From assembly GCA_003024785.1 (NCBI GenBank), contig PUQB01000554.1, positions 104,278 through 168,277 on the forward strand: a stretch of 64,000 nucleotides of DNA, written 5' to 3'. The stretch comes from Selaginella tamariscina (taxonomy: Eukaryota > Streptophyta > Lycopodiopsida > Selaginellales > Selaginellaceae). Positions 11,238 to 23,756 of this stretch are shown here, piece after piece; the first letter of the stretch is position 1, and every line of letters starts with the position of its first letter. The notes beneath the pieces are model-generated. The model worked only from the letters and a program-made list of their open reading frames with translations, was not told where the DNA came from and made no database searches. The translations under genes were made by a program, and so were the position numbers.

Positions 11238-11843
11238 TTAGTATTTTACTCTAAACCGGGGTGCTCTATACGTTCCTTGTGAAGCTGAATAAGACCAATT
11301 ATAAGACCTTCTTAAGAAACTGTTGGGTGGGAAGTTGGGCTTGAAAGCTGCAATTACTTTGCATCTTGAAAGGAGCTCAGTCCATTCCAACTTGGCTAAA
11401 TTGAAAACTTTGGGGGCAAAAGCTGGTTGAGGCTGCCGAGACGACCAAACGACGAGAAGTCCCTCGGCAAATCTAAATTTACATAGCTCAACGTCAGTTT
11501 CTTCCACATCAGTCTCGCTCAGTTGCTCCCACGTCCACGTCATGTCAAGAGCTACATGGAGCTCATATACAAAAATATTAATGTGCTTTGCACTATTATT
11601 ATTGTATCGGGCACAAACACCTATGTTCCGTCCTTCACACTCAAAGTTTTGAAGTAAGCCCCTGCCTTCAACTTCTGGAAAATCTTTGCCCACGGACCAC
11701 TTACATTCCTTCTCCTGTATGTTTGTTTGATACTGTTTCAAGTAAGATCCTAACATGTACCCTCCGTTCTCAGCAGCAGCCACCAAACAGCCCTTAAAAC
11801 CTTGTACGCGAAATGGTGGTTTGACTAGACTTATATGTGGTAA
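11238..11843 (-). CDS. Unrecognised protein, possibly an F-box-associated or kelch-type propeller fragment
   Basis: An unbroken frame of about 200 codons. It contains PPFRVQGFKGCLVAAAENGG near its start, then GRGLLQNFECEGRNIGVCAR, INIFVYELHVALDMTWTWEQ and FRFAEGLLVVWSSRQPQP. The alternation of short hydrophobic strands with W-x-W and GLL/GCL turns resembles the C-terminal propeller of plant F-box proteins, but no F-box and no clear kelch repeat are visible. The frame opens without a certain ATG (first internal ATG at about 11,756), so it may be a 3' exon. It is one of the few unbroken frames in the gene-poor 8.7-14.9 kb stretch. Confidence 0.35.
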   Translation of the reverse strand, partial: LPHISLVKPPFRVQGFKGCLVAAAENGGYMLGSYLKQYQTNIQEKECKWSVGKDFPEVEGRGLLQNFECEGRNIGVCARYNNNSAKHINIFVYELHVALDMTWTWEQLSETDVEETDVELCKFRFAEGLLVVWSSRQPQPAFAPKVFNLAKLEWTELLSRCKVIAAFKPNFPPNSFLRRSYNWSYSASQGTYRAPRFRVKY

Positions 11844-14800
11844 TACGATATTTTATGACAAAATCAAGTCTGAAACCATATTACTGTGTGTGTGTGGAAA
11901 TGTATGTTAATAAGATCATTAAACACAAATGTATGTATACATTATCAAATGTGAACACCTTTGCCGTAAAACTTATTCTTTTGATCCACCCATACATTAT
12001 ATACACGTGCAAACACATTTACATACATACACACGGATATGTGCGTGAACACATACACATACATGGCCTGATGCTCAACATGTTTCTTTATATGCACATC
12101 CACATATACAGGCAAACATTGAAATAAGTTCCCTCAAATTCCCATATATACACAACGTACATACATATATAAATGCATCACAAAACAGATGCGTGTATAT
12201 CATCAGCTACATTCTCCGAACCGAAGGCATGAATATGTTGAAAACTTCAGATTTCGCCGGTTTCTGCACGATCGGCCCGCGCTGCTCTATCCGTATTGTT
12301 TTGACCCTGATTGGGCCCTGGAATGAGCCCTAGTTTGTCCTTAAGCATATTCTTTTGAAACATTTCAAATTTAAAATGGTCTGAATCAGAATATGTTTAA
12401 AACATGACGATTATCGGTGTTGTGTCCTCGCATTCCATGGGTGCTTAAGCAGTTGATGTTGGTTGTTTGGATTGTAACACATACCATTTCATGATAGTGG
12501 TCTTCGTTCTAATGATTGATCGTTCTCCTCGTCCTCCTCTAGAAAGTTATATTCAAGTTCATGTGTATTTGCTTTCTCCGGTCTCTTCCCGTGTGACATG
12601 GACCTCTTTGTGGGCTTCACTAATAACACATCGTCCAAATTACAAATATCCAAAATGTTATGGGATATTATAATGAAAACCCTAACTAAAAAGCTTTCTT
12701 TGGCATTACAGTGTTTCAATTGGTATTAAATCTTCATAGGTGTGTAGTACTACCAAAATCTTGTAAAATATGGGAAATATGGTGGTCTCTTATTCTTGCT
12801 TTTGGGGTTGTGTAGAATTTGAAACTTACGTTGCAACTTTATTATGGCCAATTCCTCCCAATCTACCTTCTTACCTTGCTCACTTAAATGATAAGTATAC
12901 ATGATTTCTTTATTGAATATAACTGATGTTCTATAAAATCTAAAAGAATCTATTGTACTTATTGGTGTTGGCTTGTATGTAGGTGTAAACATGTGGTACT
13001 ACATTAAAACATTTCTCAAGCTGTGTTAACTCAAATACATTTTTAATGAGTTTACTTGTGAATGCTAATGCGACTCCATGTAATTGCAATGTTTTGGGCT
13101 ATGGTATATATGTCTTGGTTGCCTAATTAGCCAAGTGTTTATCTTGTTCGTCCATATGAAAGTATTAAAATACCTCTCAAGCTATTGCTATTGTATCTAT
13201 TCTTGTATGTTTGTGATAAGAGTATGAAATGGTAGAGTGACCCAATATAGAACTAGTGAGACTTGTGGAGTGGTTTGGATTGTGATTCCTACTGTGGGCT
13301 TGTAGATAAAGCGCTTGTTATGTCAGTGTGATAATCCATGCTATTGGCTATTTAATGTTCTATGGAAGACGGCGATTAAGAATAGATGGCTCAATTAGAA
13401 AATGTAGGAACTAATTGTCTCTTCTATATCACTATATCACCACTATATTTATGGCCTATCAAATATTTCTAAACAATTTACATGTTATTTTTTAATTTGT
13501 TTGTCATGCATATTCCATTGTTAGATATTATGATTTTCAATTTTCTTTATTTATTGAAAATCGTGTCACATTTGTGTGAATTATTTTATTTATATCTTGA
13601 AAAGATTTTACTTCATGTATCTTTTAAATAAGAATGTTTTTTTTCTCCTTGTACATCTTCATTACGAATGTGTTCTTTCCATATTACAATTTCATTTTGA
13701 TTATTTTCTTGTAGTTTTTTTGGTTTTATTATGTGATTTGTCTTCATTTTGATAATGTTGTTGGATCAGATATCGATAATAATATATAGTCCATACCACT
13801 TGAATTTGAATTTATGTTCATGAGTCTTAGATTTTCCTCAATAATGTCATACCAATTCACTCATTTGAAATATGAGTTATGGTTGTACCTTTATGAGATA
13901 ATCATGTCATACTTTAATTCACTATTAAATAGGTTGAATATTTAACAGAGATTGTTACCTTTTTTCATGGAGCTTTTGTATAGGAGCAAAGATGCCATAA
14001 ACATATATATATATATATATATAGCAACTGGACTCTTATGGCCTTAAACATCTCTGATTCTTAAATTTCACTTGAATTAAAGTAATTATATATACATATA
14101 TGTATATATGTGCATGGACGTAGGTTTGTGTGTGTAAAATCAACATATTTCACATATAATATATTTTATTTAATATAAACTTACTTTTTAGGAATAGAAT
14201 ATTTCAAAATAATTTGGCCATGGTCTTTACAACTTCACGGTGATGTAATATGTTTTCACAAAAAAGTATTTTTAAGGACCATTTATCATCATATATAAAA
14301 ATATGTGCCTTTGTATTATACATATTGCATATATGTATCTACTTTCATTCATGTGATTTTTATAAATTAATTATATGTATTTCATGCAATGTATTATGTT
14401 TAAAACATGCGGTAATTAAATTTTTAATTTAATTAACCAGTGAGTGCAAAAAACAAAAGCGATCGATATTACTAATGATATAATGATATGACATTTTTTT
14501 TTCTTCATTGACGTGGAATGTGTATACAGGCTGTCTGCCCTAATGCTAAGGATACTTTCCCCAACTTTTGAATGGCAGACTCCTCACTAATCATATATGA
14601 TATATTTGGTGCATGTGTGTGTGTTCGAGGAAAGTCATAGATGAGGTTTTGCAAATGATACCTCATGATTACATCTCTATATCAAATTCATATATAATAT
14701 GGTATCGTTTGTGTGCGTGTACGAGCATTATGCATATAGAATCGAACTAAACTGTAAGTTGCATTGTCGTACACTTTATTCTGCAATTCGGGCTCCACAA

Positions 14801-14911
14801 AGGAGAGATGACTAAGAATGTACTGGAGTATAAGAAACCCTCGAAACAAAATATCACTCTTCTTACCTGTTGGAAGCAAGCAAGTTGCATAGTTTACACC
14901 TCGCAACAAAG
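11844..14911. other. Gene-free, AT-rich intergenic DNA with microsatellites
   Basis: No supported gene. Features seen: alternating CACATACATAC-type purine/pyrimidine stretches at about 12,000-12,170, an (AT)n tract at about 14,001-14,022, a GC-richer island at 12,240-12,330 with no readable product, and poly-T runs near 13,640 and 14,492. Short open frames here have no family resemblance. Confidence 0.6.
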
Positions 14912-17552
14912 ATGTGCAGTAAGAAATTGCCTGTAATTCCTCTGGAGAGGAGTAGCATTTTAATCAGGGGACCATTCCCGGAGGTGAATGGCGCAAGTAC
15001 GACTCTCAACCTCGGCCAAACCAGCGTATCGAGTTTCACTGTGACAAATCTCTCAATTACACCTGTGCATCTGACTGCAGTAAGATTAGCGGGGTATGGT
15101 AAGCTGACAGGTTTCCACGGGTTAGTCTGCTACCAGAGCGGTTTGCAGTCGTCTGTAAACTCCAAGAACTGCAACTTGGTTAAGAACTGGACTCTTCAGC
15201 CGAATGCAAAGCTTTCTTTCTTTCATCAGCTGCTCCCCAAGACGAGCTGGTCTTCATACTGCAAGGATCTTATGTGATTTTTCACATGGGAGGGTCGTTA
15301 AGAATGTCTCTGTCCTTGTTGAAGATCCTTCTAATCCAGTAAGTTTGGTGTGCGCGTGTGTGTACGAGAGAGAGAGTTATATATATTTAGCTATTTACAG
15401 GTTCAGGAACGGCCTAAGTTATATCGCAGTAACCAGGCTGGTTATAAACCAAGGCAAGAGAGGGTAATTTTGAAAATTATTTTAGCTACGTACTAATATC
15501 TAACAGTGATATATGCCGTAGTAAAAAAATGTTACAGATTAATAATTAAATTAAATTAATAATTAATAAATTAATAATTAATAAATTAATAATTAAACAT
15601 TTATGTAGCATTTTTCAACTACGGATTTAATCAAAGATATCTAACAAATCTAAATCAATGCAGTCTAGGTGATTATACAAAATGTTATCTGATTATTACA
15701 CTTTATTGTTGCAATGTTAATATCTTGTATGTTTTCAACGGCAGCCTAAACCTCAACAATGTGAAAAGGAGGCTAGTACCAGCTCCAAAGCATCAGATCC
15801 TCATAAACAGGTAACAATACACGCACGCACGCACACGCTATATATGGTGTATTTTCCAGGTTCAAAAGAATCGTAGAAGAAGAAAGGGCTTTCCACCAGT
15901 TAAAACAATCATTCCCGGAGTTCCTCCACCAGCTCCTTCGTTTGTTAATCGTCTGAAGAAGTATAACATGCCGAAGGACATGAGGAACCTGTTCGAGAAG
16001 AGGAAAACACCAGACATTCTCCAGGAGGACCTCTCGCCAGCAAGCTACATCAAGCGTTCTGCAGCTCTTCTCTGGGCTGAGGAGTTCCAAATGGAGGTAA
16101 AAATTAATTCATATTATTATCATATAATTAACATTACTAAATGTTCTTTTCAGATTGATATACAGAGATACAATATGAAGGGTGTTCGCATGAAACGTTC
16201 TGATGACAATCTTCTTGCACTACATGTTCCAGACCTCGCTGAAAACGACCCTCTGTTATCTATGGAGATGCAATATATGTGGGTACCTGTGACAAAGAAT
16301 ACCAGGTACTATATGCGTATACGTGTGTGTGTGTGACCTGAGGTATACATTGCAGGGGTATGTGTACCGTGTGACAAGAGAAGAAGTCCATCTGAGGTTT
16401 CACAGGGAGTTTCATGCAACCTTTGATGTGCGGACAAGATTTGACGTACGCTTCTCATTCGGCAGGACAGGATTGCGAAGAGCCCACCAAGCACTAGAGG
16501 CTGCAGAGAGCCTCATAAATACCTTCATTTTCCCAAGGGAGACTAACCTAAGTGGACGATCAGGACCGAGCCTGCACGCTATAAACAAGAGCCTGAACAA
16601 GGAGCAGCTGGGCGCAGTGAATCAGATTCTCCACAAGAAAGGAGCGCCTCCATATATCGTCTTCGGACCACCCGGCACCGGCAAGACAGTAACATTGATA
16701 GAAGCAATCTTACAAGTCTGCAAGAAGAACCCTAATGCAGTCGTACTAGCGTGTGCTCCATCAAACTCTGCAGCAGACTTATCTCCTCCGGCTGTCCGAG
16801 TTTATAAACGACCGACGACAGATTCTGCGGCTCAACTCGTTCAGCCGCTTCAAGGAAGACATTCCCAGCGGCGTTCTTCCTTACTGTAACGAACCTCAGA
16901 CGGCCGTGGAGGGCGCAGAGCTTATGAGTTACAAGGTCATTGTGTGCACATACTCATCCTCCTCTTTACTGCATGCCCAGGGCGTGCCCAGAGGACACTT
17001 TTCACACATTTTCCTTGACGAAGCACAGAGCACCGAACCGGACACACTCATTCCCATTGCAAATTGCCAAGTCGGACACGGTTGTGGTTCTTGCCGGTGA
17101 TCATCAGCAGCTGGGCGCGGTGATCCACTCGAAGACAGCTCGCAAGTTCGGACATGGTACTTCCTTGTTCGAGCGTCTGATATCTTTTCCACCTTATGTT
17201 CCCGCTGTACTTCCCTCAAGTCATTACAGGAAGGAACTTGCTACCAAGCTTGTGAGGAACTACCGGTCCCATCCCAGCATTCTCGAGGTACCATCGAAAC
17301 TCTTCTACGCTGGCGAGCTTGTTGCATGCGCAGGAAAAGCTGCAAAGTCACTCCTCGAGTGGGGATACTGGCCTAGCAAGTTCTTCCCTGTTGTGTTTGT
17401 TGGCGTGGATGGGAAGGACGACAAGGAAGAAGACAGTCCCTCGTGGTGGAATGCAGCTGAAGTTGAGCAAGTGTTACAAGTTACAGAGCGTCTTAAGCTC
17501 TTCCATGTAAAGTCTGAGGAGATCGGTGTGATCGCACCATATAAGTAAGCTG

Positions 17553-17611
<59 letters not shown>

Positions 17612-18009
17612 GTGAACGTATGTACATATAGGAAACAAGTGAAGAAGATAAGGGCTGCATTGGCACGAGTGAATATACAAGGTGTAAAGGTTGGGAGTGT
17701 GGAAGAGTTTCAAGGTCAAGAGAGGCGTGTAACAATTGTTTCAACTGTGCGTGCAACCAAGGATAATATTGGATTTGTGGGGAATCCAAAGAGGTTTAAT
17801 GTTGCAATCACTCGTGCCATTGCTGGGCTGGTCGTTATTGGTAATCCAGCTTTTCTTTGCCAGGTTAGTGTACACACATATACACATACGTACACCAGTT
17901 GCTTACACGTTCTTATACATAGGAACCTTGCTGGAACGAGTTCATCCAGTACTGTCTGAAGAACAAGTCCTACAAAGGTTGTCCAATTCCACCGAAAGAA
18001 GAACCCTAA
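14912..18009 (+). CDS. SDE3: SDE3/MOV10-type superfamily 1 RNA helicase
   Basis: Helicase of the plant RNA-silencing pathway (post-transcriptional silencing, small-RNA amplification), acting in cytoplasmic RNA granules. Eight exons: 14,912-15,338, 15,401-15,463, 15,745-15,810, 15,860-16,096, 16,154-16,305, 16,356-17,544, 17,632-17,863 and 17,923-18,009. The N-terminal beta-rich region shows [15 protein letters not shown]3-type [14 protein letters not shown] follows. The helicase core has Walker [10 protein letters not shown], motif Ia CAPSNSAAD, motif II LDEAQST (DEAQ), motif [12 protein letters not shown], motif IV NYRSHP, motif [13 protein letters not shown] and motif VI NVAITRA. The last exon ends CPIPPKEEP. 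About 817 codons are recovered; family members are nearer 1,000, so a 5' exon may be missed. Frame changes lie near 15,230, 16,250, 16,786 and 17,075. All motifs survive, which favours assembly errors over a dead gene. Confidence 0.9.
17549..17609 (+). repeat. (TG)n(AG)n microsatellite at a splice donor
   Basis: Nine TG and about fourteen AG units start within a few bases of the SDE3 exon 6 donor GTAAGC. Confidence 0.95.
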
Positions 18010-18503
18010 AATTCAAATTTGTACTTATGCCCCATATTTAAGACGTACTATCAGTTTGCGTGTGTACAAATATACACATACAACAGAACCATGTGTGTAA
18101 CATAGGACTGTGATAATGTGGTCTTTACATATCCTTTATTCATCGATAATTTAATATTAATTACCTTTTCTATTGTGTATATACTTAATATGATGTATAA
18201 AATAAAGATGATAGTACAAAAGAAGTAGCTGTGTGTGTGTGTGTGTGTGATTAACATTGAATACATATCAAATATAATACAAGTGCAAAGACACCAAAGT
18301 GAAAGAACACATTCTGACAAGACCATAAAACTAAAGTACCTATTATATCTCTATGTATATGTCGACGCGTACCACACACATATATACATATGTGTGCATC
18401 AATATATAAAGTTGTGCATCTCCACTTACTCCAAATATTAGAAAGTAAGATTCTTGTATACAACATTCGTATGGACCATCCCATCAATGAGCTCATGAGC
18501 GTG

Positions 18504-18534
<31 letters not shown>

Positions 18535-18562
18535 CTTTAACATTCAAGTGTGTGTAACCGAT
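18010..18562. other. Intergenic, 3' flank of SDE3
   Basis: AT-rich, with (TG)n at about 18,229-18,250 and (CA)n at about 18,503-18,531. No gene seen. Confidence 0.6.
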
Positions 18563-18988
18563 TCAGATAGTTTTTGACCATTTCAAACAGTAACTTGTAT
18601 TTCCTCTAGCACAGTGAGAGTACACAGACAATCGCCACCATTTAACCCTCAACCAGTCGTGATCTAGAGCAGCCTGTGCCGTTAGTTTTGAACCCGGACG
18701 CAATGTCCTTGAACGCAACAAAGCTCGGTGTATGATAAACAAACGACTTACAAAGCTTACCCACAAGCCACAAGTCGCATTCCTTGGTGTACCGTCCATC
18801 CGGCATCATCGGAATTTCGCTGCTCCACGCACTTAGTGGAACATAACTGGGTACCTCACCTGCCTGCCACACTGTTTCAAAATCCATAAGAAACCATCCA
18901 TCCTAGCAGCAGAGAATGTTCCCTCCCTATGCACAAAATCCATCTCATGGAGCTGCTGCAAACCTTGCAGGACGGGTCTCGGCGAAAA
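18563..18988 (-). pseudogene. Protein-kinase-like gene, 3' piece (catalytic loop to end)
   Basis: On the minus strand the reading gives VLQGLQQLHEMDFVHREG (kinase catalytic loop, HRD here HRE), then GFLMDFETVWQAGEV (the position of DFG), DGRYTKECDLWLVGKLC (activation-segment end and subdomain IX D-x-W) and LTAQAALDHDWLR (kinase C-terminal RP-x-A-x-x-x-L-x-H-x-W-like). Three frame changes are needed. The sequence breaks off at 18,988 where the DNA element begins; the matching upstream pieces lie at 27,236-27,807, 38,007-38,543 and 43,408-43,450. The style recalls atypical Crinkler-like kinases known from plants and fungi, but that subfamily assignment is only a suggestion. Confidence 0.55.
18969..18988 (+). 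repeat. Left copy of a 20-bp imperfect direct repeat flanking the DNA element
   Basis: AGGACGGGTCTCGGCGAAAA abuts the left terminal repeat. It matches AGGACGTGTCTCATCGAAAT at 27,253-27,272 in 16 of 20 positions. The right copy is 17 bp away from the right terminus, so this is not a clean target-site duplication. Confidence 0.5.
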
Positions 18989-19009
18989 GGAGGCTCCGGC
19001 TCAGGAGGC
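18989..19009 (+). repeat. Left terminal inverted repeat of element 2
   Basis: Starts GGAGGCT, ends CAGGAGGC; pairs with 27,214-27,235 on the opposite strand. Confidence 0.6.
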
Positions 19010-19011
19010 TA

Positions 19012-19118
19012 TTATTCTAGTATATTCGCGGATATTCTAGGGTTATTCTAGCATATTCTAGAATATTCTCAAGAATATTCTAGAATATATAAGTTTTTTT
19101 AATATGCCGACTGGCTTA
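19012..19118. repeat. Left subterminal palindrome cluster of element 2
   Basis: Repeated TATTCTAG and GAATATTCT blocks including AGCATATTCTAGAATATTCT and AAGAATATTCTAGAATAT, followed at about 19,108-19,117 by TGCCGACTGG, the stem motif of the internal hairpin array. Subterminal repeats of this kind are usual transposase-binding sites. Confidence 0.65.
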
Positions 19119-19146
19119 ATAAACATTATCCTAAACCCTAAACCAT

Positions 19147-22100
19147 TTATCCTTGTAGCACCGGTGGGTCATGAACTCTGTTGCAATTCACCAGCAAACG
19201 GTGGACCTCCATGTCACTGAGCGATCGCCTTTGTAGAAAATATGTGACTTCCGGGTTCAAGCCAAGCACACGGCTATAGACGAAGTACATGTGTACACAT
19301 GGGCTCCAACTTTTGCTCTTCTGAAATGTAGAACAACTGCATGAAGGATAAGTATTAATAGTCACCTTTGCAGAGTCATTTCCTGCCGACACAACGAAAG
19401 CCTCCTTCCGTCCTCTAGCTGTCACTTCAACATTTCGCACACAACCTAAAAACGTCTTGGCCTTGCGGAAATTCTTCTCTTGTTCCTTAGACATTTTTGT
19501 TGGAGTCCGAACCATACGTCCTTCGAAAGGTGGAATTGTTGTAGATCCAGCTCCACGTGGTGGCGATGGTGTTTTGTCCTTCTGACCCTCATCTACTCTT
19601 CCTGCCATCCCCTGTAAACCTTCCAGAACAAAGCCTGCATCCTGTAGTTCTCTGACCTCCTCACTTGTCAGCTTCGTTTCCTTGAGCACAGGCCAAACCG
19701 TTGGTGGTGTTGGAATTCGTGACCGAAGAATTTTGCCGTTTGGCCGCGTGAAACACCCTGAATCTTTTGGGCAGAACCACATCATCTGTTGTACATACTC
19801 CTCATTCCCCAAGGCATCAATGTACATTCGTTTTCCATAGAATCCTGGTGCTGGCACTCTGCTTGGATAACCGATTGGTTTTCCACACAGAGCAGTTCCT
19901 TCCTGATTCATCCCCAAACACTTAACCTTACTGGATGCTCCGATTCGTCTGATGGCCCACTCTGTTTGAGCAATCTCTCTCTCCGAAACCTCTTCGAACC
20001 TTAACCTCTTTCTCCTGTTGTTTTGGACCACCCGCTCTGTGTACTCTACATCATGTCTGTGTGAACGTCGAGCATCAGACTGTTCTGTTCCTGTGACTGT
20101 TCTCCTAACAGTTTGCACTCGAACGTTAGTGGTACTCGTGAACTCCGGGCTGGTCAAGTGTTCCTCGCCTTCCACCAGATTAATAATTGTTGATGGAGAT
20201 ACACTTTTCCCCTCAGAGAGTTTGCGTTGCACTCGTTTCAACAGAGTTTCCTTCGAAGGCCCTGACCCTGTATACCTCCCTTCTATTGCCGCTTTCACCT
20301 TCGCACTCTGCATAACTGCATCGGTGAGGTCTAACATTGTCGCCTCCAGCAGTGGTACTCTTTTGGCCAATCTTGCTCTTCTTGCTCTCGCGTGAATCAC
20401 TTCAGCATTGTTTGTAGTTGGAACGCTCGCGAGTCCTTCTTCTGTCATGTCTCCCAGTTCCGCCATGGAGATGTGGTCCTCATGCCTGATCCACCAAGAC
20501 AGCCATGTCTTCAAAGCTCGAATGTTTGACGCTCGTCCTTCCCAAAAGACTCGAGAATTGCCAGTTGTTCTTTCTTAGATTGTTCATTCAGTGCTGCAGG
20601 CCAGGCACGAGCAAGCTTCATGTGTTCTTCGCGATGTTCTTCTGCGATCCATTTCTTTGTCACCTGACGCACGGATTGCATAAAGTGAAACAGACAGCTT
20701 CTTTCCCTCCCTTTCATCTTTGCTCCGTTGTTGAATACTTGGCGCAAGGCTATCCATATCGCTCCAGCCTCATCCGACATGAAACCAGCAAAGTTGACAT
20801 TCTCCAAACCCTGCTTCTTACAAACCTCTAGCATTGTGTTCAAGAACTTCAGCACTGCAACATTATCTTCGCGGCACATATCTGCGTAAGCTATAGTCAC
20901 CATGGATCTGACACTGCAAGAGAGCGTTAGATAACGAAGATTAGAAAGTGTTATGAAGAGTTTTACAACTTACAATGGGTCATAAAGGTGTATTCCAATT
21001 GTCGCCCAGTCTGGTATGCGGTGCGTGTGGTCCAGAACAACCCATTGATCATGAAGGTCTCCTCCACTTTGACACCTTCTGATGTACTCAACTCCTGAAC
21101 CCGGTCCCTCAACTGTCATTTTGAAGATCAGAGGCTGCTCCTCAGCACCATGCAGTTCCATCCCTGGAACATGTATGACGTGAATGAAAGGTATTGGCAG
21201 CTTTGTCTTCAGCTCCAGAAGACCCTCGTAACCCTCTCTAAAGTGTGTCTCCTTCTGTCTTGATTGTGTAATCCAGTCCCGAGTCCTAAAGAAAAGGTCA
21301 CGTCAGTGTGTAGAGATCTAAAAAAAATACCTTCGATGGTTTGTTAGAGGTTCAAGTTTTGAGAGTAAACCAGTGTACGAGACTTCTCCTTCTTCCTTGA
21401 AAAGTTCTTCAAAGATGAGCTCACGCGCGGCTTGAAACTCAATCACTCGTTGATTGGTTCGCGGACTGCTCTTTACCACGTTGCTGACACTAGATCTGGC
21501 TCGCTGAACGTTTGAAGCTGACACTGAGGGGCTGACTGGATGCTGATGAACACCTCTGTGAATGAACAACCTTGTAAAAGAAATGTCGTCTGGCAGAATG
21601 TAGTACACATAAGCCGGACAAGTGTGCACCAGCAATGGCTCCTCTCCACAATGCTTACATTTTATGCCTATTACTTTGCCTGTCTCAGTTGTCTTTGCCT
21701 TCTCCACAGCACCCTTGAAGTGACATTCATTTGCTTTCTTCTCAAAAGCCAAGTAGGGGCAGGTAGGATTGATGCATTGGAGATGTCCGACACATGAACT
21801 TCGACTGACTCGCGCCGGAACATGCCAGTGTGTTGTGCTCGGGTGTGTCCAATGGTAGCAGCCATCCTTGCGATTCATCCCCGAGTACTTCTCTGTGCTT
21901 TCTGTCTTAGGGGGAAGTTCGAAAATGACATTTCCATTGTATATCTGCGGTAGTTCAGAGACTCGTTTAACTTCAGACGAACCAATGAGATCCTTCCCTA
22001 TCCTACATTTGTCTGCTCTTAGAAGACACACCAGCATGGATTCCTCACGCTCCTCTGTCCGCAACCTGAACAACGGGCCCTTTGCCGGGCACAATGTGTA

Positions 22101-22310
22101 AAAGACAAACTGGTTTGATGCATTGCCTTCTGGTAACAACTCCACATCTTCTCCAGAACTCGCAGAAACTGACATCAATTGAACCACATGTATACTGAAC
22201 CAACAAGGAATGTTGAAAGCAATGTGAAGATCATGTTCAAACACAAAAGCATTTCCATCTTCATCGACTGGGAAATCTTTGTCAATGCCTTCATAGGTAA
22301 CTCTGGCCAT
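19147..22310 (-). CDS. Mutator-like DDE transposase with zinc-binding N terminus and SWIM finger
   Basis: Three exons on the minus strand: 22,310-21,331, 21,285-20,974 and 20,913-19,147, with one frame change near 20,515. The start ATG (MARVTYEGID) opens the first long frame. Residues about 165-270 are Cys/His rich (CVGHLQCINPTCPY, IKCKHCGEEPLLVHTC, RGVHQHPV), a likely DNA-binding zinc domain. The DDE core reads QWVVLDHTHRIPDW (first Asp), NFAGFMSDEAGAIW (second Asp), SCLFHFMQSVRQ (the C/H box after it) and PTTNNAEVIHARA (the final Glu). Near the end TYPSCSCSTFQK plus SPCVHMYFVYSR gives a CxC...CxH SWIM finger. All three acidic residues are present, so the protein could be active. It is transcribed away from the ParB-MTase gene at 23,834, 1.5 kb off. 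Confidence 0.8.
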
Positions 22311-22892
22311 GACAACGCAAGGAGAAAGCTCGGTGGTTTAGGAAAGCAAAGCAAAAGATTAAACACACTTTCCTTACCAAAAAAAAATTACAATCGTTAA
22401 CAATAAACGTGAATACACGTTTGTATATAATTAATTCTATGCTGCCCAGTTCACAGTGTTCTTAATGATGTCCTCTCTAGTATCACCGATTTAATTTAAT
22501 TTCTACCTTTTATGATTTGAAATATCTTCACATTTACCAATTATTCACATATTTTAAAATAAACCCTAAATATTAATGTCACATTTATTCCGTAGGGTTC
22601 ACTGTTTTCATTGCGGCTAGGGTTTTTTGGTAGATAGGGTTTACTGTTTCCATTGCGGCTAGGGTTCTTTCAATCTCAGATCTGTTTCCACTGCGGCAGA
22701 TCCAGAGGGTTTTTTCAATCTCAGATCTCAGAGTTACGGTTTCCACTGCGGCGCCATCCATTTCGACTCGATTCGTGCAGCGCCCACAAGTGGAATTTAA
22801 TGCACGATTCTCCTTGATTCCTGCAGCCGGCCACAAGGTATGTGTAATTTCTGTATTTTATGATTTGCTGCTCAAAGTATTTCTTTTTCCAG
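22311..22892. promoter_or_regulatory. Divergent promoter region with four TGTTTCCAYTGCGGC repeats
   Basis: Lies between the transposase start and the hairpin-exon array. Four copies of TGTTTYCAYTGCGGC occur at about 22,603, 22,645, 22,683 and 22,738 (the last starts CGG), two followed by TAGGGTT. The stretch ends in CCGGCCACAAG before a donor GTATGTG (about 22,838), the same exon end as every unit of the array, so it probably holds the first leader exon. Confidence 0.55.
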
Positions 22893-23756
22893 AGATATAG
22901 GGTCTTCTTATTTGTGCCGACTGAGAGCAACGGCACCATCCTGGTTCAGTCGGCAAACACAAGGTATCGTCGATTTATTTATTTTTTTCCTTGCGGCTCA
23001 AGTATACGTGTCACAATGTTTTTTTTTCAGAGTTAATGGGTCTTTCCATTTGTGCCGACTGAGAGTGACGGCACCATCCTGGTTCAGTCGGCAAAAACAA
23101 GGTATTTTCGATTTGTTTTTTTTTTTTGCTTTCTGGCTCAAGTATTCGTATCACAAGGTTTTTTTTTCAGAGTTAATGGGTCTTCCCATTTGTGCCGACT
23201 GAGAGTGACGGCACCATCCTAGTTCAGTCGGCAGCCACAAGGTATGTTCGATATATTTATTTTTTGCTTTCTGGATCATGTATTCGTATCACATTGTTTT
23301 TTTTCAGAGTTAATGTGTCTTCTCATTTGTGCCGACTGAGAGTGACGGCACCATCCTTCTTCAGTCGGCAGCCACAAGGTATTTTGAATTTGTTTATATT
23401 TTGCTTGCGGCTCAAGTATCCGTATAACAATGTTTTTTTTCAGAGTTATAGTGTCTTCCCATTTGTGCCGACTGAGAGTGACGGCACCATCCTTCTTCAG
23501 TCGGCAGCCACAAGGTATTTTGAATTAGTTTTTTTTTTCTTTGCGTCTCAAGTATTTCTTTTAAAACAGTTAATGGGTCTTCCCATTTGTGCCGTCTGAG
23601 AGGGACGGCACCATCCTATCTCAGTCGGCACCATTATCTCTTCAGTGCCGTCTGACAGAGTCGGCACAAACTATCTCAGTCGGCAGGTTTTTTCTTCTAC
23701 ATCTCTCTGCCGACTGAGAGGGTCGGCAGCATCTAGCTTGAGTCGGCAGCCACAAG
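22893..23756 (+). repeat. Tandem array of 71-bp leader exons encoding a stem-loop
   Basis: Five exons of exactly 71 bp (22,893-22,963, 23,031-23,101, 23,171-23,241, 23,308-23,378, 23,444-23,514) and a longer sixth (23,570-23,756). Each follows a T-run plus CAG or CCAG and ends in ACAAG before GTAT or GTTA, so every unit is a complete exon with acceptor and donor; introns are 55-69 bp. Each exon carries TGCCGACTGA and, 21 bp on, TCAGTCGGCA, a perfect 10-bp inverted repeat (first units), and also the overlapping pair GTGCCG/CGGCAC, which would form a competing hairpin. The 71-bp length is not a multiple of three, so these are read as 5' leader exons of the gene starting at 23,834. Confidence 0.8.

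Noticed and set aside
15220-17080. Programmed frameshifting in SDE3
   Set aside because: Several shifts at unrelated sites, no slippery-site pattern, and the same kind of breaks in unrelated genes make sequence error more likely.
17474-17789. Small proteins with S-L and T-H runs
   Set aside because: They are translations of the (TG)n(AG)n microsatellite inside an SDE3 intron. The same applies to frames at 59,925-60,310 and 54,777-55,149.
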